Shown: positions 17,590 through 26,907, counted from the stretch's first letter. The stretch: DNA of 64,000 nt from Phocaeicola coprocola DSM 17136 (GCF_000154845.1 NZ_DS981460.1:73865-137864), one strand, 5' to 3'. Numbers and translations are program-made. The notes: a model not told the origin generated them from the letters alone.

Positions 17590-19887
17590 TTAGTGCTTGA
17601 AACGAGAAAGATCTACGTCCTTTACTTCCTTTTTCTTGAATCCTCCAAATTTGTAGCTGAAAGATACGGTGACGTTACGCATATAATTGTTCAGATACAT
17701 ATCTAGATACTGATTTCCATTGCGGACTTTCGTTGTCAGGTGGTTGCTTCCATTGAATAAATCATTCCCTTTGATCTGAATCATAGCTTTATCTCCTGCA
17801 AAGGTATAGCGAATGGCTGTATGGATGAATGCGGCAGGCGCTATGGTATAACTTCCTTGTATGGATTTGGATGTACCGGTCGCACTAATTTCCATTTTGA
17901 TGTTGGGGCGCTTACTGAGTGTAAACGTATTGGTCCAGTTTCCTGCTATATTCCATATTCTACGGTCGAAAGGAGCATCATAATAGTTGCTTGCCTGTTG
18001 ATGAAGTGAAGACAGACATATCATCAGCCGACTGTCCCACCATTCTCCTGCCTTGAACAGGATAACAGAAGTAAAGGCAAACTCTTTTGAATAGTCCCAG
18101 TTCTGATAATTGTATACAGCTTTCAGACGGCTGGAGTCTAGGTATATCATTTGCATGAAGTAATCTTTGATATAATCATAGCTGAACTGGAAAATATATT
18201 TGCTTTTCAGAATGTATGTCAAAGCTGCGGAGTAGTCAGTATAAGGTTTGAGTGATGAATTTCCTGCCGATTCCTGATAATTGTTAAGGTAACTGGTCGA
18301 TCCGCTTAACGTCCAATAATCGGGATAAGTCTTGTTCGAACTGAGTTCAAATTGAAGGATGTGTGAAGGGGAAAGAACATAACTTAAGTTCAAAGTAGGG
18401 TAGATTGCCCATTTTTTATAGCTCATCATTTGATAATATTCAATGGAAGCAGATGCATTCAGACTCCATTGGCTACCAAAGTTCTTTTCGAAACCGGTAT
18501 ATAGATTATAAGTATATTCATCAACTCGGCTTTCTTTGTTCATTCCACTCATCGCTGCAAGATTATATCTTTGCGAATTATGGTTGTTTACATATGTAAA
18601 GGATGTTCCGTAATTCAGTACCCACGCATTGGAAAGTGTATGGTTGTGGTCGACATATACTTTCCATTGGTTTATATATTGAGCCGTGTTGCTAAGAAAA
18701 GTCGTTTCCTGTCCGTTGTTTTCTATGCTGCGGAAAGATTGTTCCTCTTTATTCCTGAAATACGTATAGTCGACACCCCCTGTCAGACCGAAGCCGGAAG
18801 TATAGTTTAAAGCTACGTTATGCATCTGTTCTTCGGCAGGGGCATGGTTGAAGGTAGTCGAATGATTATCCGAAGAGGTAACCGATTGTTGTTTATCGGG
18901 ATTAAGACTGGAAGTATAACTCAGCCCCAATTGGCTCTGTTCATTAAACTTATAGTTTCCTCCAAGCCGGAATGTATGTACCAGTTGCCGATTTTCTCCG
19001 TTAGTAGACTGGCTGATGTTATGTATTTCATCATTCAACGTGTGACGGGTAATCAGTTTATAACCTTGACGGTTGTAGTGATTGTTGAGATTGTACATAA
19101 AGTCTATATCCAGTTTGGGAGATAAATAGGCAAATGTCACGCCGCCTTCTTCTCCTGCTTTATTTGCCTGTACATAATTGCCGTTTATCTCTCCCTGTAA
19201 TCCTCCTTCTCCCGGTTTATAACCTTTTAGTATTACATTGATTGCTGCACCGCGCACATGATATTGCGGGGGAGTATTATACATCACTTCCGCCCGTTCT
19301 ACACGTGATGCTGGCATACCCTTTAATAATGTAACAAGCTGTTCGTAGTTCATAGATGTAGGCTTTCCGTTCAAAATAATATTGATACTTCCAGCTCCGG
19401 CTAGTGTCAACACTCCATTTTGTTCCATTACGCCCGGTAGTTGTTTTAATGCATCATACACATTCGTCACCAGCTTATTGGCAGTGAGTTGAGGCATATC
19501 GTAGGTCAAGCGGCTGCCTTCTACTTTGACCAGCGGTCGTTCCCCTCGTACAATAACCTCATCCAGCGCATAGTCTTTAGCCTGTAGTACCGTGATACCT
19601 GCATCTTTTTCTTTGCCTTTTTTCTCTATTGTATGATATAATAGATGCTGAAAGATGAGTCGATAAGCTTCCGGCTGATGATTGAATACAAAGTTTCCGT
19701 CGGCATTCGAGATTGTTGCATCCACGAAAGTTGAGTCCGAAGTCTGGAGAATGATAGTTGCACCGTCTATCGGTTGCTGTTCTGTATTGACAACCTTACC
19801 CGAAACGGTTTGTGCTGTCAGGCTGCCTGAGCCTCCTGCCAGCAAGAAGATACTCATTAAAAAATAGATTTTCATATCAAATTGCAT
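17590..19887 (-). CDS. TonB-dependent-receptor-like outer membrane protein with carboxypeptidase regulatory domain
   Basis: 765-residue outer-membrane protein. The start could be the ATG at 19887 or, as likely, four residues later (MKIYFLMSIFLLAGG). A signal peptide is followed by a CarboxypepD_reg-like domain (VSGKVVNTEQQPIDGATIILQ, about 28-105), a plug (LDEVIVRGERPLVKVEGSRL, GAGSINIILNGKP) and a large barrel of the outer_membrane_beta-barrel family 3 type (SLNPDKQQ, FQFSYDYIKDYFMQMIY). It lacks an STN domain and a SusD neighbour, so it is not a SusC. It is divergent from a two-component system 95 bases away, which probably controls it. Confidence 0.9.
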   Translation of the reverse strand: MQFDMKIYFLMSIFLLAGGSGSLTAQTVSGKVVNTEQQPIDGATIILQTSDSTFVDATISNADGNFVFNHQPEAYRLIFQHLLYHTIEKKGKEKDAGITVLQAKDYALDEVIVRGERPLVKVEGSRLTYDMPQLTANKLVTNVYDALKQLPGVMEQNGVLTLAGAGSINIILNGKPTSMNYEQLVTLLKGMPASRVERAEVMYNTPPQYHVRGAAINVILKGYKPGEGGLQGEINGNYVQANKAGEEGGVTFAYLSPKLDIDFMYNLNNHYNRQGYKLITRHTLNDEIHNISQSTNGENRQLVHTFRLGGNYKFNEQSQLGLSYTSSLNPDKQQSVTSSDNHSTTFNHAPAEEQMHNVALNYTSGFGLTGGVDYTYFRNKEEQSFRSIENNGQETTFLSNTAQYINQWKVYVDHNHTLSNAWVLNYGTSFTYVNNHNSQRYNLAAMSGMNKESRVDEYTYNLYTGFEKNFGSQWSLNASASIEYYQMMSYKKWAIYPTLNLSYVLSPSHILQFELSSNKTYPDYWTLSGSTSYLNNYQESAGNSSLKPYTDYSAALTYILKSKYIFQFSYDYIKDYFMQMIYLDSSRLKAVYNYQNWDYSKEFAFTSVILFKAGEWWDSRLMICLSSLHQQASNYYDAPFDRRIWNIAGNWTNTFTLSKRPNIKMEISATGTSKSIQGSYTIAPAAFIHTAIRYTFAGDKAMIQIKGNDLFNGSNHLTTKVRNGNQYLDMYLNNYMRNVTVSFSYKFGGFKKKEVKDVDLSRFKH

Positions 19888-19982
19888 TGGGTTATTTTCT
19901 ATATCTTTGACAGTGCGAAAGTAAAGGGCCCGACCGATTTTCTGGGTTAAGGGCAGGTTAATGTTACGTTAATACACGACTT

Positions 19983-21356
19983 ATGGAGATAAAACATATC
20001 CGTTGGATTGCTGTGGTGGGACTTATTGCTATTGTTGAGCTGCAATACGTATGGCTTGTCAACACATATAAGCTGACCAAGGAAAGTATTCGGATGAAAG
20101 GGGAGGAACTGTTTCCCGAAGCAGCTTTACAGGAGGTTTTCCTGCGCGTGTCTAAGACAAAGAAAGACTCCACCGTTACAATGAACGTTAATTTTGATGC
20201 TGAGAAGGATATGGAGACCATGTCTAACCCCGGTCAATGGCTGATGAGTTATATGCATGTTTCGTTTCAGGAAATTGCTCTGAAAGATTTTAATCGTGAT
20301 GTTTCGTTTGTGGATTTGGATTCGATTTATGCGCACATGCTCGATTCGATTGGCTTCCCTGCTGTTGTTGCGTCGTGTATTGTCGATTCAACCGGTCGTG
20401 TAATGAGGTCTTCCAGTCAACTGGATATACATGGCAAAGGTGTATTACGAACTTCTCCTTTGCCGATCAGTCATGACGGAACTCGCTTTTTGCAAGGAGT
20501 TATTACCAATCCGTATCGGGTGATTTTCCGGCGAATGACATTACTTTTGCTTGCTACTGTGCTGATTATGGTCTTGGTTATAGTTTGTATCATTTATCAG
20601 ATACGCATTATCGTTCGTCAAGATAAGATTGCCAAGTTACGTGAGGATTTTTCTTATGCTATGATTCACGATATGAAGACGCCTTTGAGTTCTATATTGA
20701 TGGGTACTCAGATACTGGAAACTGGAAAACTGGATACCCAACCGGAGAAAAAGGCACGTTATTTCCGCATTTTGAAAGAAGAGGGAGAACACCTGCTTTC
20801 GCTGACAAACAAGGTATTGACACTTTCTAAACTGGAAAATCATCAGTTGAAGTTGGAAAAAGATACGTGCTGTGTTCGTTCGATGCTGGAAGACCTTGCC
20901 GAGAAGTATAAGGCAAAAGCAGTGAAGCATATTGTCTATAAATGGAATTTGCAGGCAGATACTGTTTATGCGGATGAGGAGTTTTTGAAAGAAGCACTCA
21001 GCAATCTGATTGACAATGCCGTGAAATATTCGGGTGATGAGGTTGAAATTACATTTTCGTCGGGAAAGCTTTCGAACGAATATTATATAAAGGTACACGA
21101 TACGGGTTTCGGTATTCCGCTGAAAGACCAGAGTAAGATATTCGAAAAATACGAACGTGCTTCGGCTGCGGATAGAAGTCGATATGGAGGTTCTGCCGGT
21201 TTCGGTTTAGGATTAAATTATGTTTTACGTGTAGCTGAAGTTCATGGCGGCAGAGTAACGTTGGAAAGCATTGAAGGAGAGTACAGCGAGTTTACGATAT
21301 ATCTTCCGAATAGAGAAGATGCTATTGATAAAACTTGTTTGAATACAAATAAATGA
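19983..21356 (+). CDS. Sensor histidine kinase (intact; partner regulator is disrupted)
   Basis: 457-residue inner-membrane kinase. TM1 is about residues 8-26, a periplasmic sensor of some 155 residues follows, and TM2 is about 184-205 (LLLLATVLIMVLVIVCIIY). The dimerisation domain carries the phospho-acceptor H229 in MIHDMKTPLSS, and the ATPase domain the N box NLIDNAVKYS (N341, N345), G1 DTGFGIP (D373) and G2 GFGLGL. All catalytic motifs look intact. The response regulator gene follows 14 bases later but is broken by an insertion sequence, so signalling through this pair is probably lost unless another regulator is used. Confidence 0.95.
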   Translation: MEIKHIRWIAVVGLIAIVELQYVWLVNTYKLTKESIRMKGEELFPEAALQEVFLRVSKTKKDSTVTMNVNFDAEKDMETMSNPGQWLMSYMHVSFQEIALKDFNRDVSFVDLDSIYAHMLDSIGFPAVVASCIVDSTGRVMRSSSQLDIHGKGVLRTSPLPISHDGTRFLQGVITNPYRVIFRRMTLLLLATVLIMVLVIVCIIYQIRIIVRQDKIAKLREDFSYAMIHDMKTPLSSILMGTQILETGKLDTQPEKKARYFRILKEEGEHLLSLTNKVLTLSKLENHQLKLEKDTCCVRSMLEDLAEKYKAKAVKHIVYKWNLQADTVYADEEFLKEALSNLIDNAVKYSGDEVEITFSSGKLSNEYYIKVHDTGFGIPLKDQSKIFEKYERASAADRSRYGGSAGFGLGLNYVLRVAEVHGGRVTLESIEGEYSEFTIYLPNREDAIDKTCLNTNK

Positions 21357-21370
21357 ATTATAATTGAACA

Positions 21371-21706
21371 ATGATACGACTATTGCTGGTAGAAGATGAT
21401 GCCAATCTGTGCTACATCATACGTGGTGGACTAGAGGATATGATAGGCGGTTACGAGATAATGACAGCCGATAACGGTGAAGCTGGTTTGAGAATATGGA
21501 AGGAAACACATCCCGATGTAATTGTTGCCGATATTGAGATGCCGGTAATGGATGGATATGAAATGGTGAGACGAATTCGTGAAACGGATGATGTAACACC
21601 TATTCTGTTTACTTCCGGGCGTGTTTCTCCAAAGGATGTAGTGAAAGGTTATGAGCTAGGTGTAAATAATTATATTAAGACATTACTGTCCCGTAAAAGT
21701 GGATAA
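21371..21706 (+). pseudogene. Response regulator, 5' fragment cut by an IS element
   Basis: Receiver domain of an OmpR-type response regulator. Acidic residues D9/D10 (VEDD), phospho-acceptor D54 (VIVADIEMPVMDG) and S/T at FTSGR are present. True gene sequence ends at 21680 (NNYIK); the last seven residues before the stop (LLSRKSG) are read from the insertion sequence. The conserved lysine of the KPF motif is lost, along with the DNA-binding domain. Removing the IS and one 9-base repeat restores a continuous 236-residue protein with YIKKPF. Confidence 0.95.
21672..21680 (+). repeat. Target-site duplication, left copy
   Basis: ATATTAAGA, identical to 23006-23014, directly abuts the left end of the IS4-family element. 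Confidence 0.88.
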
Positions 21707-23005
21707 ATAGTTCTTTGAAATAACTGAAATATAGCTTATTATACTCTATTTGTAAAGCGCGACGATTTGAAATTGTACCTTTGAAACCAAATCAAATGGC
21801 TTCAAATGAATCAAGACAAATATGTTTTCGCTCAATTGGTAGAGTTTTTGAACAACAATAAATTCAGAAGAATCGTGGACAAATACGATGGAAATCGTTA
21901 CGTCAAACATTTCACTTGCTGGAACCAGCTTCTTGCTATGATGTTCGGACAGCTAAGCAATCGTGAGAGCCTACGCGACCTGATTGTTGCATTGGAAGCA
22001 CATCAAGCCAAGTGTTATCATTTGGGATTGGGTCGTGAACCCTTGGCCAAAACCACACTTGCATCAGCTAACCAAAATAGGGATTACAGAATCTTTGAAG
22101 ATTTTGCATTCTTCATGATGAAAGAAGCCAGTGATAAACGAGCTACTCATATTCTGGATATCGAAGGAAAGAAGTACGCTTTTGATTCAACCACCATTCC
22201 GTTATGTTTGGCAACATTTCCTTGGGCTAAATTTCGAAGTAAAAAAGGTGGAGTCAAGGCACATGTCCTTTATGACATTGAGGCTCAGGTTCCGGCTTTT
22301 TTTACAGTAACCACAGCTTCAAAACATGACTCAACAGCAATGTCTGCAATTCATTATGAACCAAATGCATACTATATTTTTGATAGAGCGTATGATTCGT
22401 TTAAGGAACTATATCGGATTCATCTTACTGGCTCTTTCTTTGTCGTAAGAGCCAAGTCGAATCTTAAATTTAAGTTCTGCAAATGGAAACGCAGACTACC
22501 AAAGAATATACTATCTGATGCTGAAGTGAAATTATCAGGATATACCTCTGAAAAGAAGTATCCGGAATCATTCAGGATTATCAGGTTCTATGATGAAGAA
22601 GATGATCGTGAATTTACCTTCCTGACAAATGCCAAACATATATCTGCACTTGATGTAGCTAATCTCTATAAAAAGAGATGGCTTGTAGAACTGTTCTTCA
22701 AATGGTTGAAGCAGCACCTTAAAATCAAAAGGTTCTGGGGCACCACAGAAAACGCAGTCCGTATTCAGATAAGTGTGGCTATTATCACTTATTGTTTGGT
22801 AGCTATTATCCAACATGATTTGCACTTAAGCCGTTCGACCTATGAGGTCCTACAGATTTTGAGCATTTCATTAACGGATAAAACACCTTTACAAGAGTTG
22901 TTCAATAAGACTAATTTCAATGATGTCAAAGAGCAATTAAATCCCCTTTTCCCGGGGTTGTTTGATTAATATTTAATTCGTCCCGATTTTAACGGGACAC
23001 TAATG
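21681..23005 (+). mobile_element. IS4-family insertion sequence (1325 bp)
   Basis: The left end CATTACTGTCCCGT and the inverted right end CATTAGTGTCCCGT match at 13 of 14 bases, and both ends abut a 9-base direct repeat. One transposase gene fills the element in the same direction as the interrupted regulator. The complete ends, clean duplication and intact transposase suggest a fairly recent insertion. Confidence 0.92.
21806..22969 (+). CDS. IS4-family transposase
   Basis: 387-residue DDE transposase. It has an N-terminal DUF4372-like part (VEFLNNNKFRRIVDKY...FTCWNQLLAMMFGQLS) and a DDE core with D127 (FDSTTIPL), D193 (FDRAYDSF) and E295 within the IS4 signature Y-x2-R-x3-E-x6-K (Y288, R291, E295, K302). 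All catalytic residues are present, so it is probably active. It is the only gene of the element. Confidence 0.95.
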   Translation: MNQDKYVFAQLVEFLNNNKFRRIVDKYDGNRYVKHFTCWNQLLAMMFGQLSNRESLRDLIVALEAHQAKCYHLGLGREPLAKTTLASANQNRDYRIFEDFAFFMMKEASDKRATHILDIEGKKYAFDSTTIPLCLATFPWAKFRSKKGGVKAHVLYDIEAQVPAFFTVTTASKHDSTAMSAIHYEPNAYYIFDRAYDSFKELYRIHLTGSFFVVRAKSNLKFKFCKWKRRLPKNILSDAEVKLSGYTSEKKYPESFRIIRFYDEEDDREFTFLTNAKHISALDVANLYKKRWLVELFFKWLKQHLKIKRFWGTTENAVRIQISVAIITYCLVAIIQHDLHLSRSTYEVLQILSISLTDKTPLQELFNKTNFNDVKEQLNPLFPGLFD

Positions 23006-23014
23006 ATATTAAGA
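23006..23014 (+). repeat. Target-site duplication, right copy
   Basis: ATATTAAGA, identical to 21672-21680, directly follows the right end of the IS. Confidence 0.88.
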
Positions 23015-23415
23015 AACCCTTTCTTGCTGAGGAGTTGAATGCACATATCCTTGCTTTGTTGAAGCTGACAAAAGGAATAAGATCAGTAAATGAAGAAGAA
23101 ATATTCCATCTCGGAACTTCTTTTATATTTGAAGCCGGCCATGCCTTGTTGAAACAGACAGAGGGAAAGGAGCAGACACTTACCGAACGAGAAGCTGCTT
23201 TGTTGTGTATTTTATGCGAGAATAAAAATAAGGTTGTCAAGCGTGAAGCTATCTTGGAACGTTTATGGAATACAGATGACGACTATTTTGCATCACGCAG
23301 TCTGGATGTATTCGTTTCACGTTTGCGAAAGTTGCTTGCATCCGATAATACTGTGCAATTGAAAACGATAAAAGGCGTAGGACTTATGTTGGAAAGCCCT
23401 GCGCCTGGAGGATAA
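23006..23415 (+). pseudogene. Response regulator, 3' fragment with winged-helix DNA-binding domain
   Basis: The frame resumes after the IS with IKKPFLAEELNAHILALL, the end of the receiver domain, and continues into an OmpR/PhoB-type winged helix (LTEREAALLCILCENKNKVVKREAILERLW, SRSLDVFVSRLRKLL, IKTIKGVGLML are its core elements). A TTG at 23035 could start a 126-residue protein lacking the receiver. Whether such an unregulated DNA-binding fragment is made is unknown. Confidence 0.93.
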
Positions 23416-23423
23416 TATGAAAC

Positions 23424-23457
23424 TCCTGCTTTGTGTTTTACAAAGTAGGATTCTTTT
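23424..23457 (+). terminator. Terminator after the two-component operon
   Basis: TCCTGCTTTG pairs with CAAAGTAGGA (one G-T pair) around a 7-base loop, followed by TTCTTTTT. Confidence 0.65.
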
Positions 23458-24104
23458 TATTCAGCATTTTTCTTAAGCCATTCCATTCTTCGCTGGTCAG
23501 GAAGATGGGTTACTTTGAAGTGTTCGAATTTTACGTTAAATCCTTCACCGTCAGGACAAGCTCCCATCAGACCAACTTTGACAGGTGTATTGTCTTGCAG
23601 CCAGGCATTCCGCATCATAACATAAGTTTTGTCATCGAATGAGTAGAACACTTCTACGGCATCTAGTCGTCTGACTGCCTTTATCCAAATATAGGGTACA
23701 GGCTTATCGAGCGTAATAACACTCCAGTCGCTTGTATGGTGGGTAACAACTGTACTTAGGTTGAATTTTCCGTCAACAAACTCAATACCGGTCTTGATAT
23801 AGTTTTCCTTGTCGATACGCAGCATCAGACCTGCTTGGTCGAAGCGGACTTTGTAGTCGCCTGTGATTTTTACTTTTACTTCAAACTCGCCGCCATACGT
23901 ATTGTAATAAAAAGGAGCGTCATCGACAGTAAATCCGTAATGTGAAATGCGCCAATAGTCACTATGTGGAGTGACATACATACTTAATGCATTATCTGCT
24001 ATTTCCCACTGCTCTGGTTCATTGAACCATTGCATTTTTTCCAGAGTCTGTGCCATAGCCTGCGTACTTATAAAGGTTAGCATTGCCAAAAAGAGCTTTT
24101 TCAT
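23457..24104 (-). CDS. DUF1349-family secreted protein
   Basis: 215-residue protein with a signal peptide (MKKLFLAMLTFISTQAMA-QT). The rest is a concanavalin-A-like beta-sandwich of the DUF1349 family, recognised by WRISHYGFTVDDAPFYY, YKVRFDQAGLMLRID, NYIKTGIEF and KVGLMGACPDGEGF. These proteins resemble laminarinase-type folds but no catalytic residues are evident. It probably acts in the periplasm. It is transcribed alone, divergent from the LuxR-type regulator with about 110 bases between starts. Confidence 0.85.
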   Translation of the reverse strand: MKKLFLAMLTFISTQAMAQTLEKMQWFNEPEQWEIADNALSMYVTPHSDYWRISHYGFTVDDAPFYYNTYGGEFEVKVKITGDYKVRFDQAGLMLRIDKENYIKTGIEFVDGKFNLSTVVTHHTSDWSVITLDKPVPYIWIKAVRRLDAVEVFYSFDDKTYVMMRNAWLQDNTPVKVGLMGACPDGEGFNVKFEHFKVTHLPDQRRMEWLKKNAE

Positions 24105-24213
24105 AAATGTGTAAAGTTAGAATGTGGAATATTTTCTTTTATTTTGCAAAGGTAGTTACCTGTACTGAGAGCACCAATACTGATAAATAACCATTTTTAT
24201 TCTCTCTCCCGTT

Positions 24214-24966
24214 ATGAATGTAAAGACTGCATTGAACAACGAACTGCTTGCACAAGATTTTGCAGGGGAAGTAAACCTGAACCGGTATCTTACACATTAT
24301 AAACAGGTTGCTTCGATGTATGCTGAGGTAGAAAATTCGATAGCAGTTCTGAGTGATATGGGTTCTAACCGAAGTTATATTTATTATGGTAAGGTAGGAG
24401 AGTTTTTAGGCATAGCTTTGCATGGGGAATGTCATCTTATTGAATCTATCTGGGAAGAAGAAATATTCAGTCGGATTCATCCCGATGATTTGGTGAAGAA
24501 ACATACTCGTGAATTACGCTTTTTGCATTTCCTTAAAAATGCTTTAGAGAAGCAGCGCAATGATTATTATCTGGAAGAGTATCTTCGGATGTGTGACAGT
24601 GTGGGAAAATACCATCAGGTTTTACACCGTATGTTTTATGTCATAGCACAGGATACAGGGAATATTTGTCTGGCCTTGTGTTTATATAATCTGACTGAAG
24701 TTTCTTCCATAGGAAGCATGATTGTAAATTCAGCTGATGGAAGTCGTATAGATATTGATACGTACGACTGTTCCGACTTGCTTTCAAGACGTGAAAAAGA
24801 AATTCTGATATTAATAGGAAGGGGAAAGTCGAGTAAAGAAATAGCTGAAGAGCTTTCTCTCAGCATACATACCGTTAGCCGTCATAGGCAAAATATCCTG
24901 CAAAAACTACAAGTAAGCAACTCTGCTCAGGCTTTTGGCATCGCACGTGAATTACATTTGCTATAG
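24214..24966 (+). CDS. LuxR-family transcriptional regulator with N-terminal PAS-like region
   Basis: 250-residue cytosolic regulator. The C-terminal LuxR helix-turn-helix is clear (about 188-248): LLSRREKEILILIGRGKSSK, EIAEELSLSIHTVSRHR and ILQKLQVSNSAQA. The N-terminal part (IHPDDLVKKHTREL, YYLEEYLRMCDSVGKYH) looks like a degenerate PAS fold, a form frequent in Bacteroidetes regulators. No receiver aspartate pattern is seen, so it is not a typical response regulator. The target is unknown; the neighbours on both sides encode exported proteins. Confidence 0.85.
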   Translation: MNVKTALNNELLAQDFAGEVNLNRYLTHYKQVASMYAEVENSIAVLSDMGSNRSYIYYGKVGEFLGIALHGECHLIESIWEEEIFSRIHPDDLVKKHTRELRFLHFLKNALEKQRNDYYLEEYLRMCDSVGKYHQVLHRMFYVIAQDTGNICLALCLYNLTEVSSIGSMIVNSADGSRIDIDTYDCSDLLSRREKEILILIGRGKSSKEIAEELSLSIHTVSRHRQNILQKLQVSNSAQAFGIARELHLL

Positions 24967-25087
24967 TTGTTTTTATTTTGCATCATAGATTGTAAAAGCC
25001 TTTTGGTACTTTGTTGCTTTTTTAACAAGGAATATTCGTTGCTGTCAGCTAAAATGCTTAACTTTAACAACTTAATTGTAGGGGCTT

Positions 25088-26335
25088 ATGAAGAAGTTGT
25101 TCTGTATATGTTATTTGTTCCTTGTTTTGTGTGGAACGTTTCCGTGGATAACTTCCTGTTCGGGAGACGATGTTGAAGAAGTTGTATCTGTGCAAGATGT
25201 TCCTTCCGATATCTCGTTGTTTGTGTCTGCTTGGTTTCCTGGAGCAATGATTGAACAGATTTCACGGATTAATGAGGAAGAGAGAGGGTATCATGCTCTC
25301 TTGTCGAATAATGTAGAAGTAGATTTTACTAACGAAGGAAGTTGGACAAAGGTTTGTTTCCCTAATGCAGGAATGCAGATTTTCGCGCGTAAGTTTCTGG
25401 GAGAGATGTACGACTTTATGGAAGCCAAATTTGGTGAGATATCAGTTTCCGCCATTTATGCAATCAAGGAGGGATTGACAGCAGAGTTGAGTGACGGAAG
25501 AAAACTGGCTTTCCAGCATTATGAGAATCGTTGTCTGGGATATGAATATCCTGTTGAAGTTGGCGAAGAATATTTGTCTGAGAAGATAAAGAATTATATT
25601 TTACAAGCATTTCCGGGTAGAGAGATTACACGAATTATTATTGGTTCGGAGCAGTTGAATCCTTCTATGCCTGCTTATCGGGTATGGATAGATGATACTT
25701 ATCTGCTTCTTTTTGATAAAGAAGGAGAATGGACTTTGGTTAGTGGGGAATTCGATCGGACAGTTGTAGAAGAAAACGGAGAATTGTTGTTTCCGGAGTT
25801 GCCGCAAACTGTGATTGATTTACTGCCTCAGAAGGTGATGGAACAGATTTGGGATTCTGAACCCAATGCACGTATTACCTCTGTTTCCCGTGACCAGAAA
25901 GATTATTATACCTTACAGGTGCATCCTGCTAAGGCGATTTCTACCTATGGAGGTGAAAAAACTTTTGTGATTCAAATCAGCCAGATTCAGGAATTTCTGA
26001 AAAACTATTTTACAGAAGTTTATCAGATGAAAATTTCATGGAATTATGATTGTAATAATCCACTTGTATCTGTTGCTTTACCAAATGGATTCAGTTTCTT
26101 GTTTGATGGTGATTATGAATGGTTACGCATAAATGGGGGAGGGCAGATATGGCCGGATTCGATGTTACCATTGTTGCCTTCAGGTATTATTTCGTATTGG
26201 AAAAATACAGCAGCAGATGTCGGAATTACAGATGTAGACAGAAAGGAAGGAAATTATCATGTTTTGTTGATAGATGGAACCCGCTGGTTGTTTAATTCAT
26301 ATGGGGCATTTATAAAAGACGAAAATGCTGGTTAA
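25088..26335 (+). CDS. Lipoprotein of repeated PepSY-like units
   Basis: 415-residue protein. A signal peptide ends in the lipobox ITSC-SGDD, so it is probably an outer-membrane or periplasmic lipoprotein. The mature part is a series of about six similar units of 50-65 residues, each with a helix, then a strand pair ending in a G-x-W or similar turn: examples are VDFTNEGSWTKVCF, LLLFDKEGEWTLVSG, FSFLFDGDYEWLRING and RWLFNSYGAF. This fits the PepSY-like (BLIP-fold) family of Bacteroidetes. No ligand is known. It follows the LuxR-type gene by 121 bases and ends at a strong terminator. Confidence 0.8.
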   Translation: MKKLFCICYLFLVLCGTFPWITSCSGDDVEEVVSVQDVPSDISLFVSAWFPGAMIEQISRINEEERGYHALLSNNVEVDFTNEGSWTKVCFPNAGMQIFARKFLGEMYDFMEAKFGEISVSAIYAIKEGLTAELSDGRKLAFQHYENRCLGYEYPVEVGEEYLSEKIKNYILQAFPGREITRIIIGSEQLNPSMPAYRVWIDDTYLLLFDKEGEWTLVSGEFDRTVVEENGELLFPELPQTVIDLLPQKVMEQIWDSEPNARITSVSRDQKDYYTLQVHPAKAISTYGGEKTFVIQISQIQEFLKNYFTEVYQMKISWNYDCNNPLVSVALPNGFSFLFDGDYEWLRINGGGQIWPDSMLPLLPSGIISYWKNTAADVGITDVDRKEGNYHVLLIDGTRWLFNSYGAFIKDENAG

Positions 26336-26337
26336 GT

Positions 26338-26388
26338 AAAAAGCGGAGAACAGCAACTGTGTATAAATTGGTCTGTTCTCCGCTTTTT
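26338..26388. terminator. Bidirectional terminator
   Basis: A perfect 16-bp stem (AAAAAGCGGAGAACAG with CTGTTCTCCGCTTTTT) lies between convergent genes, with A/T runs built into both ends. Confidence 0.92.
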
Positions 26389-26391
26389 GTA

Positions 26392-26907
26392 TTATTCCTT
26401 AAACCAGGAAGCATACATCAAATATCCGTTTGCTATCTTTTGGTTCAGCTCTTTACTTTGTTCAGGGTCTACTTTCTTTATAAACTTAGCAGGAACTCCA
26501 CCCCAAAGGGTATGAGGCTCTATAACAGTATTTGCTAAAACCAGTGCACCTGCAGCTACTATAGCTCCTTCTCCTACTACAGCATGGTCGAGGAGAGTGG
26601 AACCCATGCCGATGAGGGCATTATCGTGTACGCAGGCTCCATGGAGGGTGACATTGTGTCCGATAGAAACATCATTTCCTATTTCGACAGTAGATTTTTC
26701 ATAAAGAGTATGTAATACGGTTCCGTCCTGAATATTTACTCTGTCACCGATACGGATAGAGTTGACATCACCTCGTAAGACTGCATTAAACCATATACTG
26801 CAATCTCGTCCCATAACGACGTCACCTATGATGGTAGCATTGTCGGCAAGGTAGCAGTTTTCACCTATTTGAGGAGTGAATCCTCTGACTGATTTTATTA
26901 GTGCCAT
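26392..26907 (-). CDS. Gamma-carbonic-anhydrase-like hexapeptide-repeat protein
   Basis: 171 residues from the ATG at 26907 (MALIKSVRGF); a longer reading to 27030 would run into the upstream aminopeptidase gene and is rejected. It is a left-handed beta-helix built of hexapeptide repeats (NATIIGDVVMG, VNIQDGTVLH, VSIGHNVTLHGACV, ALIGMGSTLLDHAVV). Histidines at LHTL, IGHN and LHGAC occupy the places of the zinc ligands of Cam/YrdA-type proteins. Activity as carbonic anhydrase is inferred only. The gene starts 23 bases after the aminopeptidase stop, so the two are likely co-transcribed. Confidence 0.92.
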   Translation of the reverse strand: MALIKSVRGFTPQIGENCYLADNATIIGDVVMGRDCSIWFNAVLRGDVNSIRIGDRVNIQDGTVLHTLYEKSTVEIGNDVSIGHNVTLHGACVHDNALIGMGSTLLDHAVVGEGAIVAAGALVLANTVIEPHTLWGGVPAKFIKKVDPEQSKELNQKIANGYLMYASWFKE

